Shown: in pieces, positions 8,368 to 17,007 of the stretch
Position numbering within the stretch: position 1 is the first letter of the stretch
Layout: each line of letters starts with the position of its first letter
Assembly (NCBI RefSeq): GCF_900102025.1
Contig: NZ_FNAU01000003.1
Location: 62,001-126,000, forward strand
Direction: 5' to 3'
Length of the DNA: 64,000 nt
Source of the DNA: Actinobaculum suis
Lineage (GTDB): Bacteria; Actinomycetota; Actinomycetes; Actinomycetales; Actinomycetaceae
The notes under the pieces: model-generated
Seen by the model: the letters and a program-made list of their open reading frames with translations, nothing else
The model's database searches: none
Told to the model about the DNA's origin: nothing
Made by a program: the position numbers and the translations under genes

Positions 8368-9993
8368 GTGGCTTACAGTGTTTATCTCACAGCGGCGGAA
8401 GGCAATGCCGGTACCCTCGGCGTCGCCACTGCTTACATTGATCTTTTGCTCCAGGAATACTCCAATATCGGGGTGTTCCGCGCCTTCGCGAATGGACCAA
8501 TCGAAAATGACTCACTTTTCCTGACCCTTCTCGAACGGGCAGGAAAGCGCGCCGATGCGCCACAGGCCTGGGGAACTACCCGCCGGGCTTACGTAGAAGA
8601 TGAAGAAACGGCGATGAACCAGCTGGTCAATCGCTACACGGATTATGCCCAGGATTTGGATGCGGTGCTCATCCTCGGTCTGTGCGATGGCGACCCGGTA
8701 AATCCGGGAATGCTGGCGCGCAGTGGCCGAGCCGCTGCCAATCTGGGCACCTCGGTGGTACCGGTTGTTGCCGGTTCCATGCGCTCCCCTGCCCAGGTGG
8801 AAGTAGTGGCGGAGCTGGCCGCCAAGGAAATTAGTGAATCTTATGCCCCGGTTTCTGCCCTGGTGGTCACGGACGCTCCGGAAAACCTGGCCGCGGAATA
8901 TCGCGGAGATGCCAGCCAGGTAGTTTTCGTAGCGGAAGGTACCGCCGCCAAGTTTGCGGGGAACGACGCCGAACTTCTTCTGGCCGCCGTCAAGCGTGGC
9001 TCGGATGTGGTCACCCCGCTAGCTTTCCAAGCAAACTTGATTTCGCGGGCCCGGGCCGCGAAGAAGACGATCGTGCTCCCCGAATCGGAAGACGACCGGA
9101 TTTTGCAGGCCACCGCCCAGCTTTTGGCCCGCGATGTGGCCAATATCGTACTGCTCGGGGAAGAGGCGGAAGTGCGGGCGCGGGCCGCCGAACTCGGCCT
9201 GAATATCGACGCCGCCCAAATCGTTTCTTTGCACGATCCGGATCGCCTACACCGCTATGCGGAAAAGTTCGCCGAGTTGCGCGCGAAGAAGGGCGTGACT
9301 TACGAACAGGCGCAAAAGACGATGGAGGATCCTTCGTACTTCGGCACCATGATGGTTTACCTGGACGAAGCCGATGGCATGGTTTCCGGTGCCAACCACA
9401 CAACCGCAAACACGATTGTGCCTTCCTTCCAGACGATCAAGACCAAGCCGGGTACCGCCGCGGTATCCGGTGCCTTCCTCATGCTGCTCGATGACCGCGT
9501 TTACGTGTATGCCGATTGCGCTGTAAATATCAGCCCCACTCCGGAACAGCTAGCCGGGATCGCCGTGGATTCGGCGCGTACCGCAGCCCAGTTCGGGGTG
9601 GAACCGCGCGTGGCCATGCTCTCCTACTCCACCGGCACTTCCGGCAAGGGGCCGCTGGTAGACGCCGTCGTGGAAGCTACCCGCCTCGCCAAGGAAAAGG
9701 CACCGGACCTGTTGATTGAAGGGCCAATCCAGTACGACGCCGCGGTTGATCCGGCAGTTGCCGCCAAGAAGCTGCCCGGTTCACCGGTGGCTGGCCGGGC
9801 TACCGTCTTTGTGTTCCCGGACTTGAATGCGGGCAATATCGGGTATAAGGCCGTGCAGCGTTCTTCGGGTGCGGTAGCGGTAGGCCCGGTTTTGCAGGGT
9901 CTGAATAAACCTGTCAATGATCTTTCGCGGGGCGCCCTGGTGGAAGACATTGTGAATACCGTGGCTATTACTGCCATCCAAGCGCAGGGCTAA
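8368..9993 (+). CDS. pta: Phosphate acetyltransferase
   Basis: Interconverts acetyl-CoA and acetyl phosphate, the first step of acetate production. The C-terminal catalytic domain (from about residue 215) shows IVLPESEDDRIL, MVSGANHTTANT and the late motif LSYSTGTSGKGP. It ends DLSRGALVEDIVNTVAITA. The N-terminal part is a shortened AAA-like/BioD-like domain without a classical Walker A. At 541 residues the protein lacks the middle DRTGG region of the roughly 710-residue E. coli enzyme, as I recall for bifidobacterial Pta. The chosen start is GTG at 8368, with GGAAGGA at 8353-8359; an upstream in-frame ATG at 8254 has no ribosome site. ackA follows. Confidence 0.94.
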   Translation: MAYSVYLTAAEGNAGTLGVATAYIDLLLQEYSNIGVFRAFANGPIENDSLFLTLLERAGKRADAPQAWGTTRRAYVEDEETAMNQLVNRYTDYAQDLDAVLILGLCDGDPVNPGMLARSGRAAANLGTSVVPVVAGSMRSPAQVEVVAELAAKEISESYAPVSALVVTDAPENLAAEYRGDASQVVFVAEGTAAKFAGNDAELLLAAVKRGSDVVTPLAFQANLISRARAAKKTIVLPESEDDRILQATAQLLARDVANIVLLGEEAEVRARAAELGLNIDAAQIVSLHDPDRLHRYAEKFAELRAKKGVTYEQAQKTMEDPSYFGTMMVYLDEADGMVSGANHTTANTIVPSFQTIKTKPGTAAVSGAFLMLLDDRVYVYADCAVNISPTPEQLAGIAVDSARTAAQFGVEPRVAMLSYSTGTSGKGPLVDAVVEATRLAKEKAPDLLIEGPIQYDAAVDPAVAAKKLPGSPVAGRATVFVFPDLNAGNIGYKAVQRSSGAVAVGPVLQGLNKPVNDLSRGALVEDIVNTVAITAIQAQG

Positions 9994-10045
9994 GCGTTTT
10001 GCTGTCCGGTTAGGCAGTTTTAGCGTTGGTTTGAGTGCCAGCTTT

Positions 10046-10071
10046 GGTGCCGGGCTTGGCGGCCCGGCACC
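10046..10071 (+). terminator. Hairpin after pta
   Basis: A perfect 10 bp stem, GGTGCCGGGC with GCCCGGCACC, and a 6-base loop lie 53 bp after the pta stop. They are followed by CTTATACTTTG. The U-run is weak and overlaps a possible -10 box (TATACT, 10073-10078) for transcription of ackA. Confidence 0.65.
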
Positions 10072-10072
10072 T

Positions 10073-10133
10073 TATACTTTGAATAATGTCCGAAGAGTTT
10101 GATCCGCGCTGGCTCAGATTTTCTGGAGTGTAA
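10073..10133 (+). promoter_or_regulatory. Possible ackA promoter with a short leader ORF
   Basis: A TATACT at 10073-10078 is followed seven bases later by ATG at 10086. That ATG opens a 15-codon frame, MSEEFDPRWLRFSGV, ending with TAA at 10131-10133. If TATACT is a real -10 box, transcription would start at or next to this ATG, giving a leaderless micro-ORF. The -35 would have to lie inside the preceding hairpin. No ribosome site is present. This is a tentative reading. Confidence 0.3.
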
Positions 10134-10156
10134 CCAGTTTTCTGGAGCGTAACCAG
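10119..10156. repeat. Two adjacent 19 bp direct repeats upstream of ackA
   Basis: TTTTCTGGAGTGTAACCAG (10119-10137) is repeated back-to-back at 10138-10156 with one mismatch. Each copy contains the inverted pair CTGG...CCAG, so each could be one operator for a dimeric regulator. The pair lies about 65-105 bp before the ackA start. Confidence 0.6.
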
Positions 10157-10222
10157 GAATCCCTTACGGTGACGGGGCGGATTGTGCCGATCGGCTTCGA
10201 GAGAAACAATAAGGAGAATTCG

Positions 10223-11410
10223 ATGTCCGTTCTAGTAATTAATTCCGGTTCGTCTTCGATCAAGTATCAGGTGATCGATCCCGTCACCGGAGAATCCACG
10301 GCGAAGGGGCTGGTGGAACAGATTGGTTTGCCCTCCGGGCATATCGAGCACACCGGTAATGGGCAGGAACGTGAATATGTGGGTGAGATTCCCAATCATG
10401 CTTTTGGCCTGGAAAAAGTACTGGAGTTCTTCGCGGAAACCGGACCTTCCCTCACCGATGGTTCGATTGTGGCGGTGGGGCACCGTGTAGTGCAGGGTGG
10501 TAAGTATTTCGACGGCCCGGCCCTGGTTACGGAAGAAGTTATTTCCAAGATCGAGGATTTGCAGCCGCTTGGCCCGCTGCACAATCCGCCGGCCCTGGAA
10601 GGTATCCAGGTGGCGCGCAAGCTCCTCCCTCAGGTACCGCACGTAGTGGTGTTCGATACTGCTTTCTTCCAGTCTTTGCCGGAAGAAGCGGCGCGTTATG
10701 CGCTCAAGCGCGACGTGGCTGATAAGTACGAAATTCGCCGCTATGGTGCTCACGGTACTTCCCACAAGTTTGTTTCCCAGGAAGTAGCTAAGCTACTGGG
10801 CCGCGATGATGCGAAGCAAATTGTTTTGCATATTGGCAATGGTGCTTCGGTTTCGGCGGTGGATTCTGGCAAGGCCGTGGAAACCTCGATGGGGCTCACC
10901 CCGCTGGAAGGCCTGGTAATGGGCGGCCGTACCGGGGATATTGATCCGGCGGCTGTTTTCCACCTGGAACGCGAAGCAGGAATGACGGTAGAAGAACTCG
11001 ATAACCTCTTCAACCGCGAATCCGGAATGATGGGACTTACCGGTTCTTCTGATCTGCGTGACGTGCACGCGATGGTGGAAGCCGGCGATCAGAACGCGAA
11101 GGAAGCGGTGGATATTTATGTGCACCGCATCGTCAAGTACATTGGCGCTTATACGGCGATTCTGGGTGGTTTGGATGCGCTCACCTTTACCGCCGGGGTG
11201 GGCGAGAACGACGACGTTATCCGCGCCGCCGTGCTCGACCGGCTGGCACCTTTCGGGGTGAAGTACGACGCCGCCGTGAACGCCACGCGGTCGAAGGAAT
11301 CCCGCGAACTTTCCACGCCGGATTCTTCCGTCCGCGTGTTTGTGGTGCCGACCAATGAGGAACTGGAAATCGCTCGCCAGGCAACTGCGCTCGTGAATTC
11401 CAGCAAGTAA
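10223..11410 (+). CDS. ackA: Acetate kinase
   Basis: Makes ATP and acetate from acetyl phosphate. Family signatures are complete: INSGSSSIKYQ at the N-terminus, GHRVVQGG, FDTAFFQSLPEEAARYAL, HIGNGASVSAV and the second signature GLTPLEGLVMGGRTGDIDP. I chose ATG at 10223 (396 residues) because AAGGAGAA lies at 10211-10218; an upstream in-frame start at 10169 has none. The 229 bp between pta and ackA contains a terminator-like hairpin and repeats, so the two genes may be partly uncoupled. It ends convergently with the biotin carboxylase gene. Confidence 0.96.
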   Translation: MSVLVINSGSSSIKYQVIDPVTGESTAKGLVEQIGLPSGHIEHTGNGQEREYVGEIPNHAFGLEKVLEFFAETGPSLTDGSIVAVGHRVVQGGKYFDGPALVTEEVISKIEDLQPLGPLHNPPALEGIQVARKLLPQVPHVVVFDTAFFQSLPEEAARYALKRDVADKYEIRRYGAHGTSHKFVSQEVAKLLGRDDAKQIVLHIGNGASVSAVDSGKAVETSMGLTPLEGLVMGGRTGDIDPAAVFHLEREAGMTVEELDNLFNRESGMMGLTGSSDLRDVHAMVEAGDQNAKEAVDIYVHRIVKYIGAYTAILGGLDALTFTAGVGENDDVIRAAVLDRLAPFGVKYDAAVNATRSKESRELSTPDSSVRVFVVPTNEELEIARQATALVNSSK

Positions 11411-11470
11411 AACGAAGCCGCACGCAGCGCACCGCGCGGCTTCGCGCAAGCTGCGCGCACGCAGCGCACA

Positions 11471-11514
11471 CGCAGCGGGGCCCGGAAGTTTACGAACTTC
11501 CGGGCCCCGCTGCG
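11471..11514. terminator. 20 bp perfect hairpin between ackA and the 5-oxoproline operon
   Basis: Arms 11471-11490 and 11495-11514 are perfectly complementary over 20 bp with a TACG tetraloop. It lies about 60 bp beyond ackA and about 165 bp beyond the biotin carboxylase stop. No U-run follows on either side. A bidirectional terminator is the likeliest role. Confidence 0.7.
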
Positions 11515-11602
11515 TTGCTAGCTGCCGCTGTGTTGCTAGCTGCCGCTGTGTTGCTAGCTGCCGCTGTGTTGCTAGCTCCCGCTGTGTTGCTAGCTTCTGG
11601 CT
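11515..11602. repeat. 18 bp tandem repeat array, about 4.5 copies
   Basis: The unit TTGCTAGCTGCCGCTGTG recurs with exact 18 bp period at 11515, 11533, 11551, 11569 and 11587. The last units diverge (GCTCCCGCTG, then GCTTCTGG). It starts directly after the 20 bp hairpin. No open reading frame of interest uses it. Confidence 0.85.
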
Positions 11603-11680
11603 AGCACTATTTATTTAGTACGCGGCTCGCGCCGCGCACAGCCAGCGGTGCTTGCCGCTCCCAGCTAGCACCGCTGCCGG

Positions 11681-13390
11681 CTAGGAGATCCGTGCTACCG
11701 GTTTGCCGGCTTCGAGCGGACCGCCGGCTTCTACGAGCCAGTGGATGGTGCCGGTAATGTGCGCGATAATGTTCGTTTCCATTTTCATGGTTTCGCCAAT
11801 CGCTACGGTTTCGCCTGCTTCCACGCGCGTGCCTTCGGCGGCGAGCAGGCGGAACATGGTGCCGGTGATCGGGCTCTTTAGTTCCGTTGGGTCTTCGGCC
11901 GGGGCTTGGGCGGCTGCCGCGCCCGGCGTGCCGAGCATGGCTACCCCATCGGGCAGGCCGATAGTGCGGATCTGCCCATCAATTTCGATTGGCACCCGGT
12001 GGAAGTCCACGCGCCGGCGCAGTTTCGCCCGCGGTTGGGCTTCTAGCACCGGGATGAGTTCACGTTCAATCCACCCGGTATCCACGGCCGGTATTTCGCC
12101 CGCAAAATCCGGATGCTGCACTACGGCCCGCATAAATGGCAGGGTGGTAGCTACGCCGTCGATCGAAGTTTCTTTAATCGCGCGCCGCGCCCGCGCTAAA
12201 GCTTCCCCGCGCGAAGAAGCAGAAACAATCAGCTTGGCAGCAATTGAATCGAATTCGGCCGGAATATCATCGCCCGCTTGCACGCCGTTATCCCAGCGTA
12301 CGCCTAAGCCACCAGGCTGGCGGATACGGGAAATATGGCCCGGGGAAGGCAGGAACCCACGGCCCGGATCTTCCGCATTAACGCGGAATTCGATCGCGTG
12401 CCCCACCGGTTCGGGCATGGTGGTTGCCGGCAGGCCTTCCCCTTCCGCAATCGCGAACTGGGCGCGTACCAAATCGATTCCGGAAGTTTTTTCCGTCACC
12501 GGATGTTCCACTTGCAAACGCGTATTTACTTCGAGGAAGGAAACCGTGCCATCCCGGCCGAGCAAAAACTCTACCGTCCCGGCGCTGCGATAATTCACGG
12601 CCGCACAAATATCGTGCGCGGCGCGGTGAATGTTTTCCCGAATCGGATCTGGCAGGTTCGGGGCCGGGGCTTCTTCTACCAGTTTTTGGTTGCGCCGCTG
12701 CAAGGAACAGTCGCGGTCTCCCACCACGAGCACGTTACCTGTGCCGTCACCCAAAATTTGTACTTCAATATGGCGCGGCCGGTCCAGGAATTTTTCGATA
12801 AACATTTCCCCGCGCCCGAAAGCCATTTGTGCTTCATAGGAACCAGCCTGGTAGGCCGCTGCCACGTCTTCGATTTGGTGCACGATTTTCATGCCGCGCC
12901 CGCCGCCCCCGTAGGAAGCTTTCAACACTACGGGCAAACCGTTTTCTTCCGCCCAGCTGACCGCTTCTTCCGGGCCGCTGAGCGGGCCTTCCGAACCGGG
13001 AACGAGTGGGGCGCCTACTTCCCGCGCAATTTCCCGGGCGGTTACTTTATCGCCTAGTTTTTCGATAGTTTCCGCGGTGGGGCCGATGAACGTCATCCCC
13101 GCTTCTTCCACCGCGCGCGCAAAGTCCGCGTTTTCGGCCAGGAAACCGTATCCGGGGTGGATCGCGTCAGCTTTCGCCCGCTTTGCTACCCCAATAATTT
13201 TTTCGATCGAAAGATAGGTTTCCGCGGCGGTTTGCCCGCGCAACCCGTAAGCTTCATCGGCGAGCCGCACGTGCATTGCATCCACGTCTTGATCCGCGTA
13301 GACGGCGAGGGATGTGTATCCCTGGTCGAGGCATGCCCGCGCGATCCGCACCGCGATTTCCCCGCGGTTGGCAATAAGGATTCTCTTCAT
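11681..13390 (-). CDS. Biotin carboxylase fused to biotin carboxyl carrier domain
   Basis: 569-residue acyl-CoA/urea-carboxylase-type alpha chain. Residues 1-450 form biotin carboxylase: KRILIANRGEIAVRIARAC, the ATP-grasp glycine-rich KASYGGGGRGMKI at 157-169, and EVNTRLQVEHPVTE at 287-300. After a short linker, residues 505-569 form the carrier domain with the biotinylated lysine 536 in ETMKMETN. No carboxyltransferase gene with the classical crotonase fold lies in the window. The gene follows pxpBC by only 17 bp in one operon, so its partner may be the PxpBC-type domains, which resemble the carboxyltransferase half of urea carboxylase. A role as the general acetyl/propionyl-CoA carboxylase alpha chain (AccA3-like) is the alternative. 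Confidence 0.9.
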   Translation of the reverse strand: MKRILIANRGEIAVRIARACLDQGYTSLAVYADQDVDAMHVRLADEAYGLRGQTAAETYLSIEKIIGVAKRAKADAIHPGYGFLAENADFARAVEEAGMTFIGPTAETIEKLGDKVTAREIAREVGAPLVPGSEGPLSGPEEAVSWAEENGLPVVLKASYGGGGRGMKIVHQIEDVAAAYQAGSYEAQMAFGRGEMFIEKFLDRPRHIEVQILGDGTGNVLVVGDRDCSLQRRNQKLVEEAPAPNLPDPIRENIHRAAHDICAAVNYRSAGTVEFLLGRDGTVSFLEVNTRLQVEHPVTEKTSGIDLVRAQFAIAEGEGLPATTMPEPVGHAIEFRVNAEDPGRGFLPSPGHISRIRQPGGLGVRWDNGVQAGDDIPAEFDSIAAKLIVSASSRGEALARARRAIKETSIDGVATTLPFMRAVVQHPDFAGEIPAVDTGWIERELIPVLEAQPRAKLRRRVDFHRVPIEIDGQIRTIGLPDGVAMLGTPGAAAAQAPAEDPTELKSPITGTMFRLLAAEGTRVEAGETVAIGETMKMETNIIAHITGTIHWLVEAGGPLEAGKPVARIS

Positions 13391-13407
13391 CTTCCCTTCC
13401 CCTGCCG

Positions 13408-15186
13408 CTACAGTTGCGTGAACGGCGTCACAATCTTGAATCTAATGGTGGTTCCTGGTCTGATTTGTGCGGCGGTATCAATATCGCTCCGCACCAGGGA
13501 TCCGATCACGGGGTAGCCCCCGGTGAGTGGATGGTCCGCCAAGAAAATTACCGGTTGCCCCGAGGTTGGTACCTGGATCGCTCCGGTTACTGCCCCTTCG
13601 CTTTGTAGTTCGCCTTCCCGGGCCCGCGCGAGCGGTTTTTCACCTTCCAGCCGGATGCCCACGCGGTCTGATTGCGGGGTTACTTTCCAGGCTTGTGCGG
13701 TGAGGTTTTCCAATGCTGCGGCGGTGAACCAGTCGGTGCGCGGGCCGAGCACGATCCGCAAGGTTACTTCCTCTTCCGTAGGCAGTTTGGTTCCCACGGT
13801 CGGAGCATCGGCGACGACGCCGCTGGCCACTTTTTCGCTGAGCGGCACAATTGATCCGGCCGTGAGCGCTTGCGGGCCCAGGCCGGCCAAAGTGTCTAGA
13901 GAACGCGAACCTAAAATCGGCTCCACTTCGTAGCCGCCACGCACAGCCAGATAGGCACGTACCCCGCGGTCAAACCAGCCGATGGAAATGGTATCTCCCG
14001 GTTCGATAGCGGCCGGTAAACCGGGTGTGAGCGCGAAGCTGTACCCGGTTTCTGCTTCGGTGACGGTTACTTCCCCGGTAGCTCCCGCAATTGCGATTTC
14101 GCAGCGAGCATGGGAACGAATCTCAGCTCCCCCGCCCGCAATTTCCAAAGCGGCCGTATCCGGGGCATTACCCACCGCGCTGTTAGCGGCCATGAGCGAT
14201 TGGTGGTCGGCCGCGCCGGCCGCAGCCACGCCAATGTTCAGTAAACCGGGCCGCCCCAAATCTTCGAAAATCATTTGCACGCCGGGATTGATGATCTCCC
14301 AGTACCGTTCCGGAAGCGCCGTCGAATCAGCCGGTTCGGGCGCGGCGGCGGGAGCCGAAACCGCGCCGGCCTTTTCGGCTCCCGATGTGCTCTGCCCAAC
14401 CGCGCCGGCCGATTCCGGGCTAACCGATTCCGGGCTAACCGATTCCGAGCTAACCGATTCTGAGCTAACCAAATCCGGGCTGGCCGGTTCCGCGCTAGCC
14501 GATTCCGGGCTAGTCGATTCCGGGCTAGCCGGTGGTGCAAGTTGGATTTCTTCGGGCACGGCCACATATTTAACGGCGTCGCCCGGGGAAAGTAGCGCCG
14601 GAGAGGTACGGTGAATATCCCACATGGGCGCCCGCGAATTACCAATCAGCTGCCATCCTCCCGGACTTTCGCCCGGGTAGACCGCCGAAAAGTTGGCGGC
14701 CAGCCCAACTGAACCGGCCGGAATGCGGGTGCGCGGCGTCGTGCGGCGCGGGGTGGCCGCAAACAGTTCGTCATCGCCCACGCAATACGCAAAACCGGGC
14801 GCAAAACCCACGAAAGCTACTTTCCAGTGCGCCGCTTGGTGCCGGGTAATTAGCTCGGTGGTGCTAACCCCGAAAAGGTCTGCTACTTCGGCGAGGTCTT
14901 CCCCGTTGTACACCACTTCGATTTCGGTGGGTTCCCCGCCATGGGCAACCACGTCGAGCGGTTCCACGCTTCGTACCGCTTCCGCAATTTCGCGGGCGCT
15001 ACTCATGGAAGGTTCGAAGTAGACGGCGATGGTGCGGGCCGCTGGCACAAGTTCGCGCACACCGTAAATTTTCGAGGCAACCAGCGCCGGATAGTGGGCG
15101 AGCACAGCATCAAGATCCGGATATTCGACCAGCACGGTATCTTCCGCGGCGGGAAGTACGAGTAGGGATTCAGGTTCAAAACTCAT
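13408..15186 (-). CDS. pxpBC: Fused 5-oxoprolinase subunits PxpB-PxpC (KipI-KipA / AHS1-AHS2)
   Basis: 592-residue fusion. Residues 1-215 are the PxpB/KipI (AHS1) domain, with [28 protein letters not shown] and PGGWQLIG. Residues 296-592 are the PxpC/KipA (AHS2) domain, with [30 protein letters not shown] and [15 protein letters not shown]. With PxpA it hydrolyses 5-oxoproline to glutamate at the cost of ATP. The two halves are joined by a Ser/Pro/Glu-rich linker (217-292) built of five-residue SPES(A/V)-like repeats; the DNA there is a 15 bp repeat array. Its ATG overlaps the TGA of the DUF1445 gene by four bases, implying coupling. The same two domains form the carboxyltransferase part of urea carboxylase. 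Confidence 0.92.
   Translation of the reverse strand: MSFEPESLLVLPAAEDTVLVEYPDLDAVLAHYPALVASKIYGVRELVPAARTIAVYFEPSMSSAREIAEAVRSVEPLDVVAHGGEPTEIEVVYNGEDLAEVADLFGVSTTELITRHQAAHWKVAFVGFAPGFAYCVGDDELFAATPRRTTPRTRIPAGSVGLAANFSAVYPGESPGGWQLIGNSRAPMWDIHRTSPALLSPGDAVKYVAVPEEIQLAPPASPESTSPESASAEPASPDLVSSESVSSESVSPESVSPESAGAVGQSTSGAEKAGAVSAPAAAPEPADSTALPERYWEIINPGVQMIFEDLGRPGLLNIGVAAAGAADHQSLMAANSAVGNAPDTAALEIAGGGAEIRSHARCEIAIAGATGEVTVTEAETGYSFALTPGLPAAIEPGDTISIGWFDRGVRAYLAVRGGYEVEPILGSRSLDTLAGLGPQALTAGSIVPLSEKVASGVVADAPTVGTKLPTEEEVTLRIVLGPRTDWFTAAALENLTAQAWKVTPQSDRVGIRLEGEKPLARAREGELQSEGAVTGAIQVPTSGQPVIFLADHPLTGGYPVIGSLVRSDIDTAAQIRPGTTIRFKIVTPFTQL
14411..14535. repeat. 15 bp in-frame repeats encoding the PxpB-PxpC linker
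   Basis: On the + strand the unit GATTCCGGGCTAACC and its variants recur about eight times with a 15 bp period. On the coding strand this gives (S/A)(P/S)ESx pentapeptides. The period is a multiple of three, so copy number can change without a frameshift. Confidence 0.8.
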
Positions 15187-15983
15187 ACCGCATAGCTCTC
15201 ATTCAAAACATCAGATACGAACATGCATCCCGGGGCGTGCGTGATTGCGAAAGGCACGCCCGAGGCCTGGATGGCAGCTTGCGGGGTTACTCCGCAAGCC
15301 CAAAACACCGGCACTTCGCCAGGACGCAACGGCACGGGAGCATCCCCGTACTCCGGCGAGTACAGATCGGCAATACCTAAAGAATCCGGATCGCCAACAT
15401 GTACCGGGGCTCCGTGTACGGCCGGGTAGCGGCCCGAAATTTGCACCGCTTCCGCCACTCTATTAGCAGGAATCGGCCGCATGGAAACCACCATCGCGCC
15501 GTGCAGACGGCCCGCCGGTGTGCAGGCAAGATTCGTTTCATACATGGGAACATTGCGGCCTACCGTTTGGTGGCGAATCTCGATCTGCGCAGCTGTGAGC
15601 CCGGCTTCAAAAGTAAAGGAACAGCCGATGAGGAAAGAAACTAGGTCCGGGTGCTCCGCCCAGGCTTCGGTTACATCTGCAACTTCGGCGCTGAGTTTGC
15701 CTTCGTGCCAAATCCGGTAGCGCGGGATATCGGTACGCAAATCCGAACCGGGCGCCAGCTTTGATTCCACGCCACCATCTTCAATCACGTCCAACAGCGG
15801 TACTGCTTTCTGGTTACGCTGGGCGTATAGCAAAACGTCATAGGCCCAATCGCGGGGAACCGAAATAAGGTTGGCCTGCACAAGGCCTTCTGCCACCCCG
15901 CTGGTGGGATCGGTGTTACCGGCGCGAGCGGCGGCGCGGGCCGCCTGCGCACTGGCGAGCAGTTCTCCTTGTGCAAACAACAT
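15183..15983 (-). CDS. DUF1445 / YcsI-like putative hydro-lyase (D-glutamate cyclase family)
   Basis: 266-residue cytosolic protein of the YcsI/DUF1445 family, whose members include D-glutamate cyclase producing 5-oxoproline. Characteristic stretches are [34 protein letters not shown], and the C-terminal [12 protein letters not shown] and [11 protein letters not shown]. The frame is open upstream to 16064, but those codons lie in a degenerate repeat; ATG at 15983 follows AGAGGA and gives the usual N-terminus (MLFAQGEL). In Bacillus subtilis the same gene family sits in ycsFGI-kipIA, with the same partners as here. It probably feeds 5-oxoproline to the PxpABC enzyme (inference). Confidence 0.85.
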   Translation of the reverse strand: MLFAQGELLASAQAARAAARAGNTDPTSGVAEGLVQANLISVPRDWAYDVLLYAQRNQKAVPLLDVIEDGGVESKLAPGSDLRTDIPRYRIWHEGKLSAEVADVTEAWAEHPDLVSFLIGCSFTFEAGLTAAQIEIRHQTVGRNVPMYETNLACTPAGRLHGAMVVSMRPIPANRVAEAVQISGRYPAVHGAPVHVGDPDSLGIADLYSPEYGDAPVPLRPGEVPVFWACGVTPQAAIQASGVPFAITHAPGCMFVSDVLNESYAV

Positions 15984-16021
15984 TTCGTGTCCTCTTCCTC
16001 TTTTCCAGCTCTCTTGTTCTT

Positions 16022-16090
16022 CTTTGCCAGCTCGCTTGCGTAGTTTTCCAACTCGCTTGCGCAATCTTTTCCAGTTTGCTTACGCAATTC
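16022..16090. repeat. Three degenerate about 23 bp repeats upstream of the DUF1445 gene
   Basis: Units of the form TTTTCCAACTCGCTTGCGCAA recur three times (CTTTGCCAGCTCGCTTGCG, then TTTTCCAACTCGCTTGCG, then TTTTCCAGTTTGCTTACG). They lie in the 182 bp between pxpA and the DUF1445 gene. No promoter could be assigned. Confidence 0.6.
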
Positions 16091-16165
16091 GTGTGGCAGA
16101 GCCAGGCGAGGCCGCGCGAGATTGCGGCCTTAGTTTGCCCCTAATTAGTGGTTATTCGCATGGCC

Positions 16166-16942
16166 CTATTTAGGATTTGCGCGGCCTTCGAAGTGCCGGA
16201 TAATAATTCCGGCGGCTTCGAGGTTTTCGCGAATGGCCCGGGCCATGGCAACCGCCCCGGCAGAATCTCCATGCACGCAAATTGAATCGGCTTGTACCTG
16301 CACGTCACTGCCGTCAATCGCCCGCATTTTTCCGGTTTCTACCAGCCGCATAATCCTTTCGGATACTTCCTGTGGGTCATGCAGTACGGCACCGGCTTGG
16401 CTGCGCGGCACCAAATCTCCGCTGGGCGTATAGGCACGGTCTGCGAAAGCTTCCGCCGCTACCTGCAAACCTTCCTGTGCGGCCACTTCGATTCCTTCGG
16501 TACCGGCCAAACCCAAGAACACCAGGTTCGGATCGACCGCTTTGATCGCCCGCACTACGGTGTGGGCGAGCTTGCGGTCCCGTGCCAAGGAATTGTAAAG
16601 AGCGCCATGCGGTTTTACATAGCTCACGGTGGTACCGGCAGCTCGGGCAAGAGCCTGCAAAGCTCCCAGTTGGTATTCAATATCGGCTTGCAGTTCCGCG
16701 GCCGGAATATCCAGGGCGCGCCGCCCAAACCCCTCAAAATCACGGTATCCGGGATGTGCGCCAACTACCACGCCGTGCGCGGCGGCGGCCCGCAAAGTCG
16801 CGGCTATACCCGCCGGATCACCCGCGTGAAATCCGCACGCCACATTCGCGGAGGAAACAATGCCCAGCATAGCGGCGTCGTCGGAAACTACGCGATCAGG
16901 AGTGTTCTCTCCCAGATCCGAATTCAAATCAATCGATACCAT
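16166..16942 (-). CDS. pxpA: 5-oxoprolinase subunit A (LamB/YcsF family)
   Basis: 258 residues, the usual family length. PxpA is the catalytic partner of PxpB-PxpC in ATP-dependent hydrolysis of 5-oxoproline to L-glutamate. Signatures are the start [11 protein letters not shown], then [30 protein letters not shown] and [11 protein letters not shown]. The end has [24 protein letters not shown] ribosome site precedes ATG 16942. It lies 65 bp after the transporter gene in one leftward operon. Confidence 0.95.
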   Translation of the reverse strand: MVSIDLNSDLGENTPDRVVSDDAAMLGIVSSANVACGFHAGDPAGIAATLRAAAAHGVVVGAHPGYRDFEGFGRRALDIPAAELQADIEYQLGALQALARAAGTTVSYVKPHGALYNSLARDRKLAHTVVRAIKAVDPNLVFLGLAGTEGIEVAAQEGLQVAAEAFADRAYTPSGDLVPRSQAGAVLHDPQEVSERIMRLVETGKMRAIDGSDVQVQADSICVHGDSAGAVAMARAIRENLEAAGIIIRHFEGRANPK

Positions 16943-17007
16943 TCCCTTACCTTATCCCTTCACACCGCTTTACGGTACTAGCGCAAACTTTGCGGGCGCT
17001 GGCAGGT

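Noticed and set aside
10092-10120. Partial 16S rRNA gene
   Set aside because: Only about 24 bases resemble the 16S 5' end, with an insertion; the following sequence does not continue as rRNA. Kept only as an oddity.
11515-11602. CRISPR or integron-like array
   Set aside because: Simple 18 bp tandem repeat with no spacers, no integrase and no recombination-site structure.
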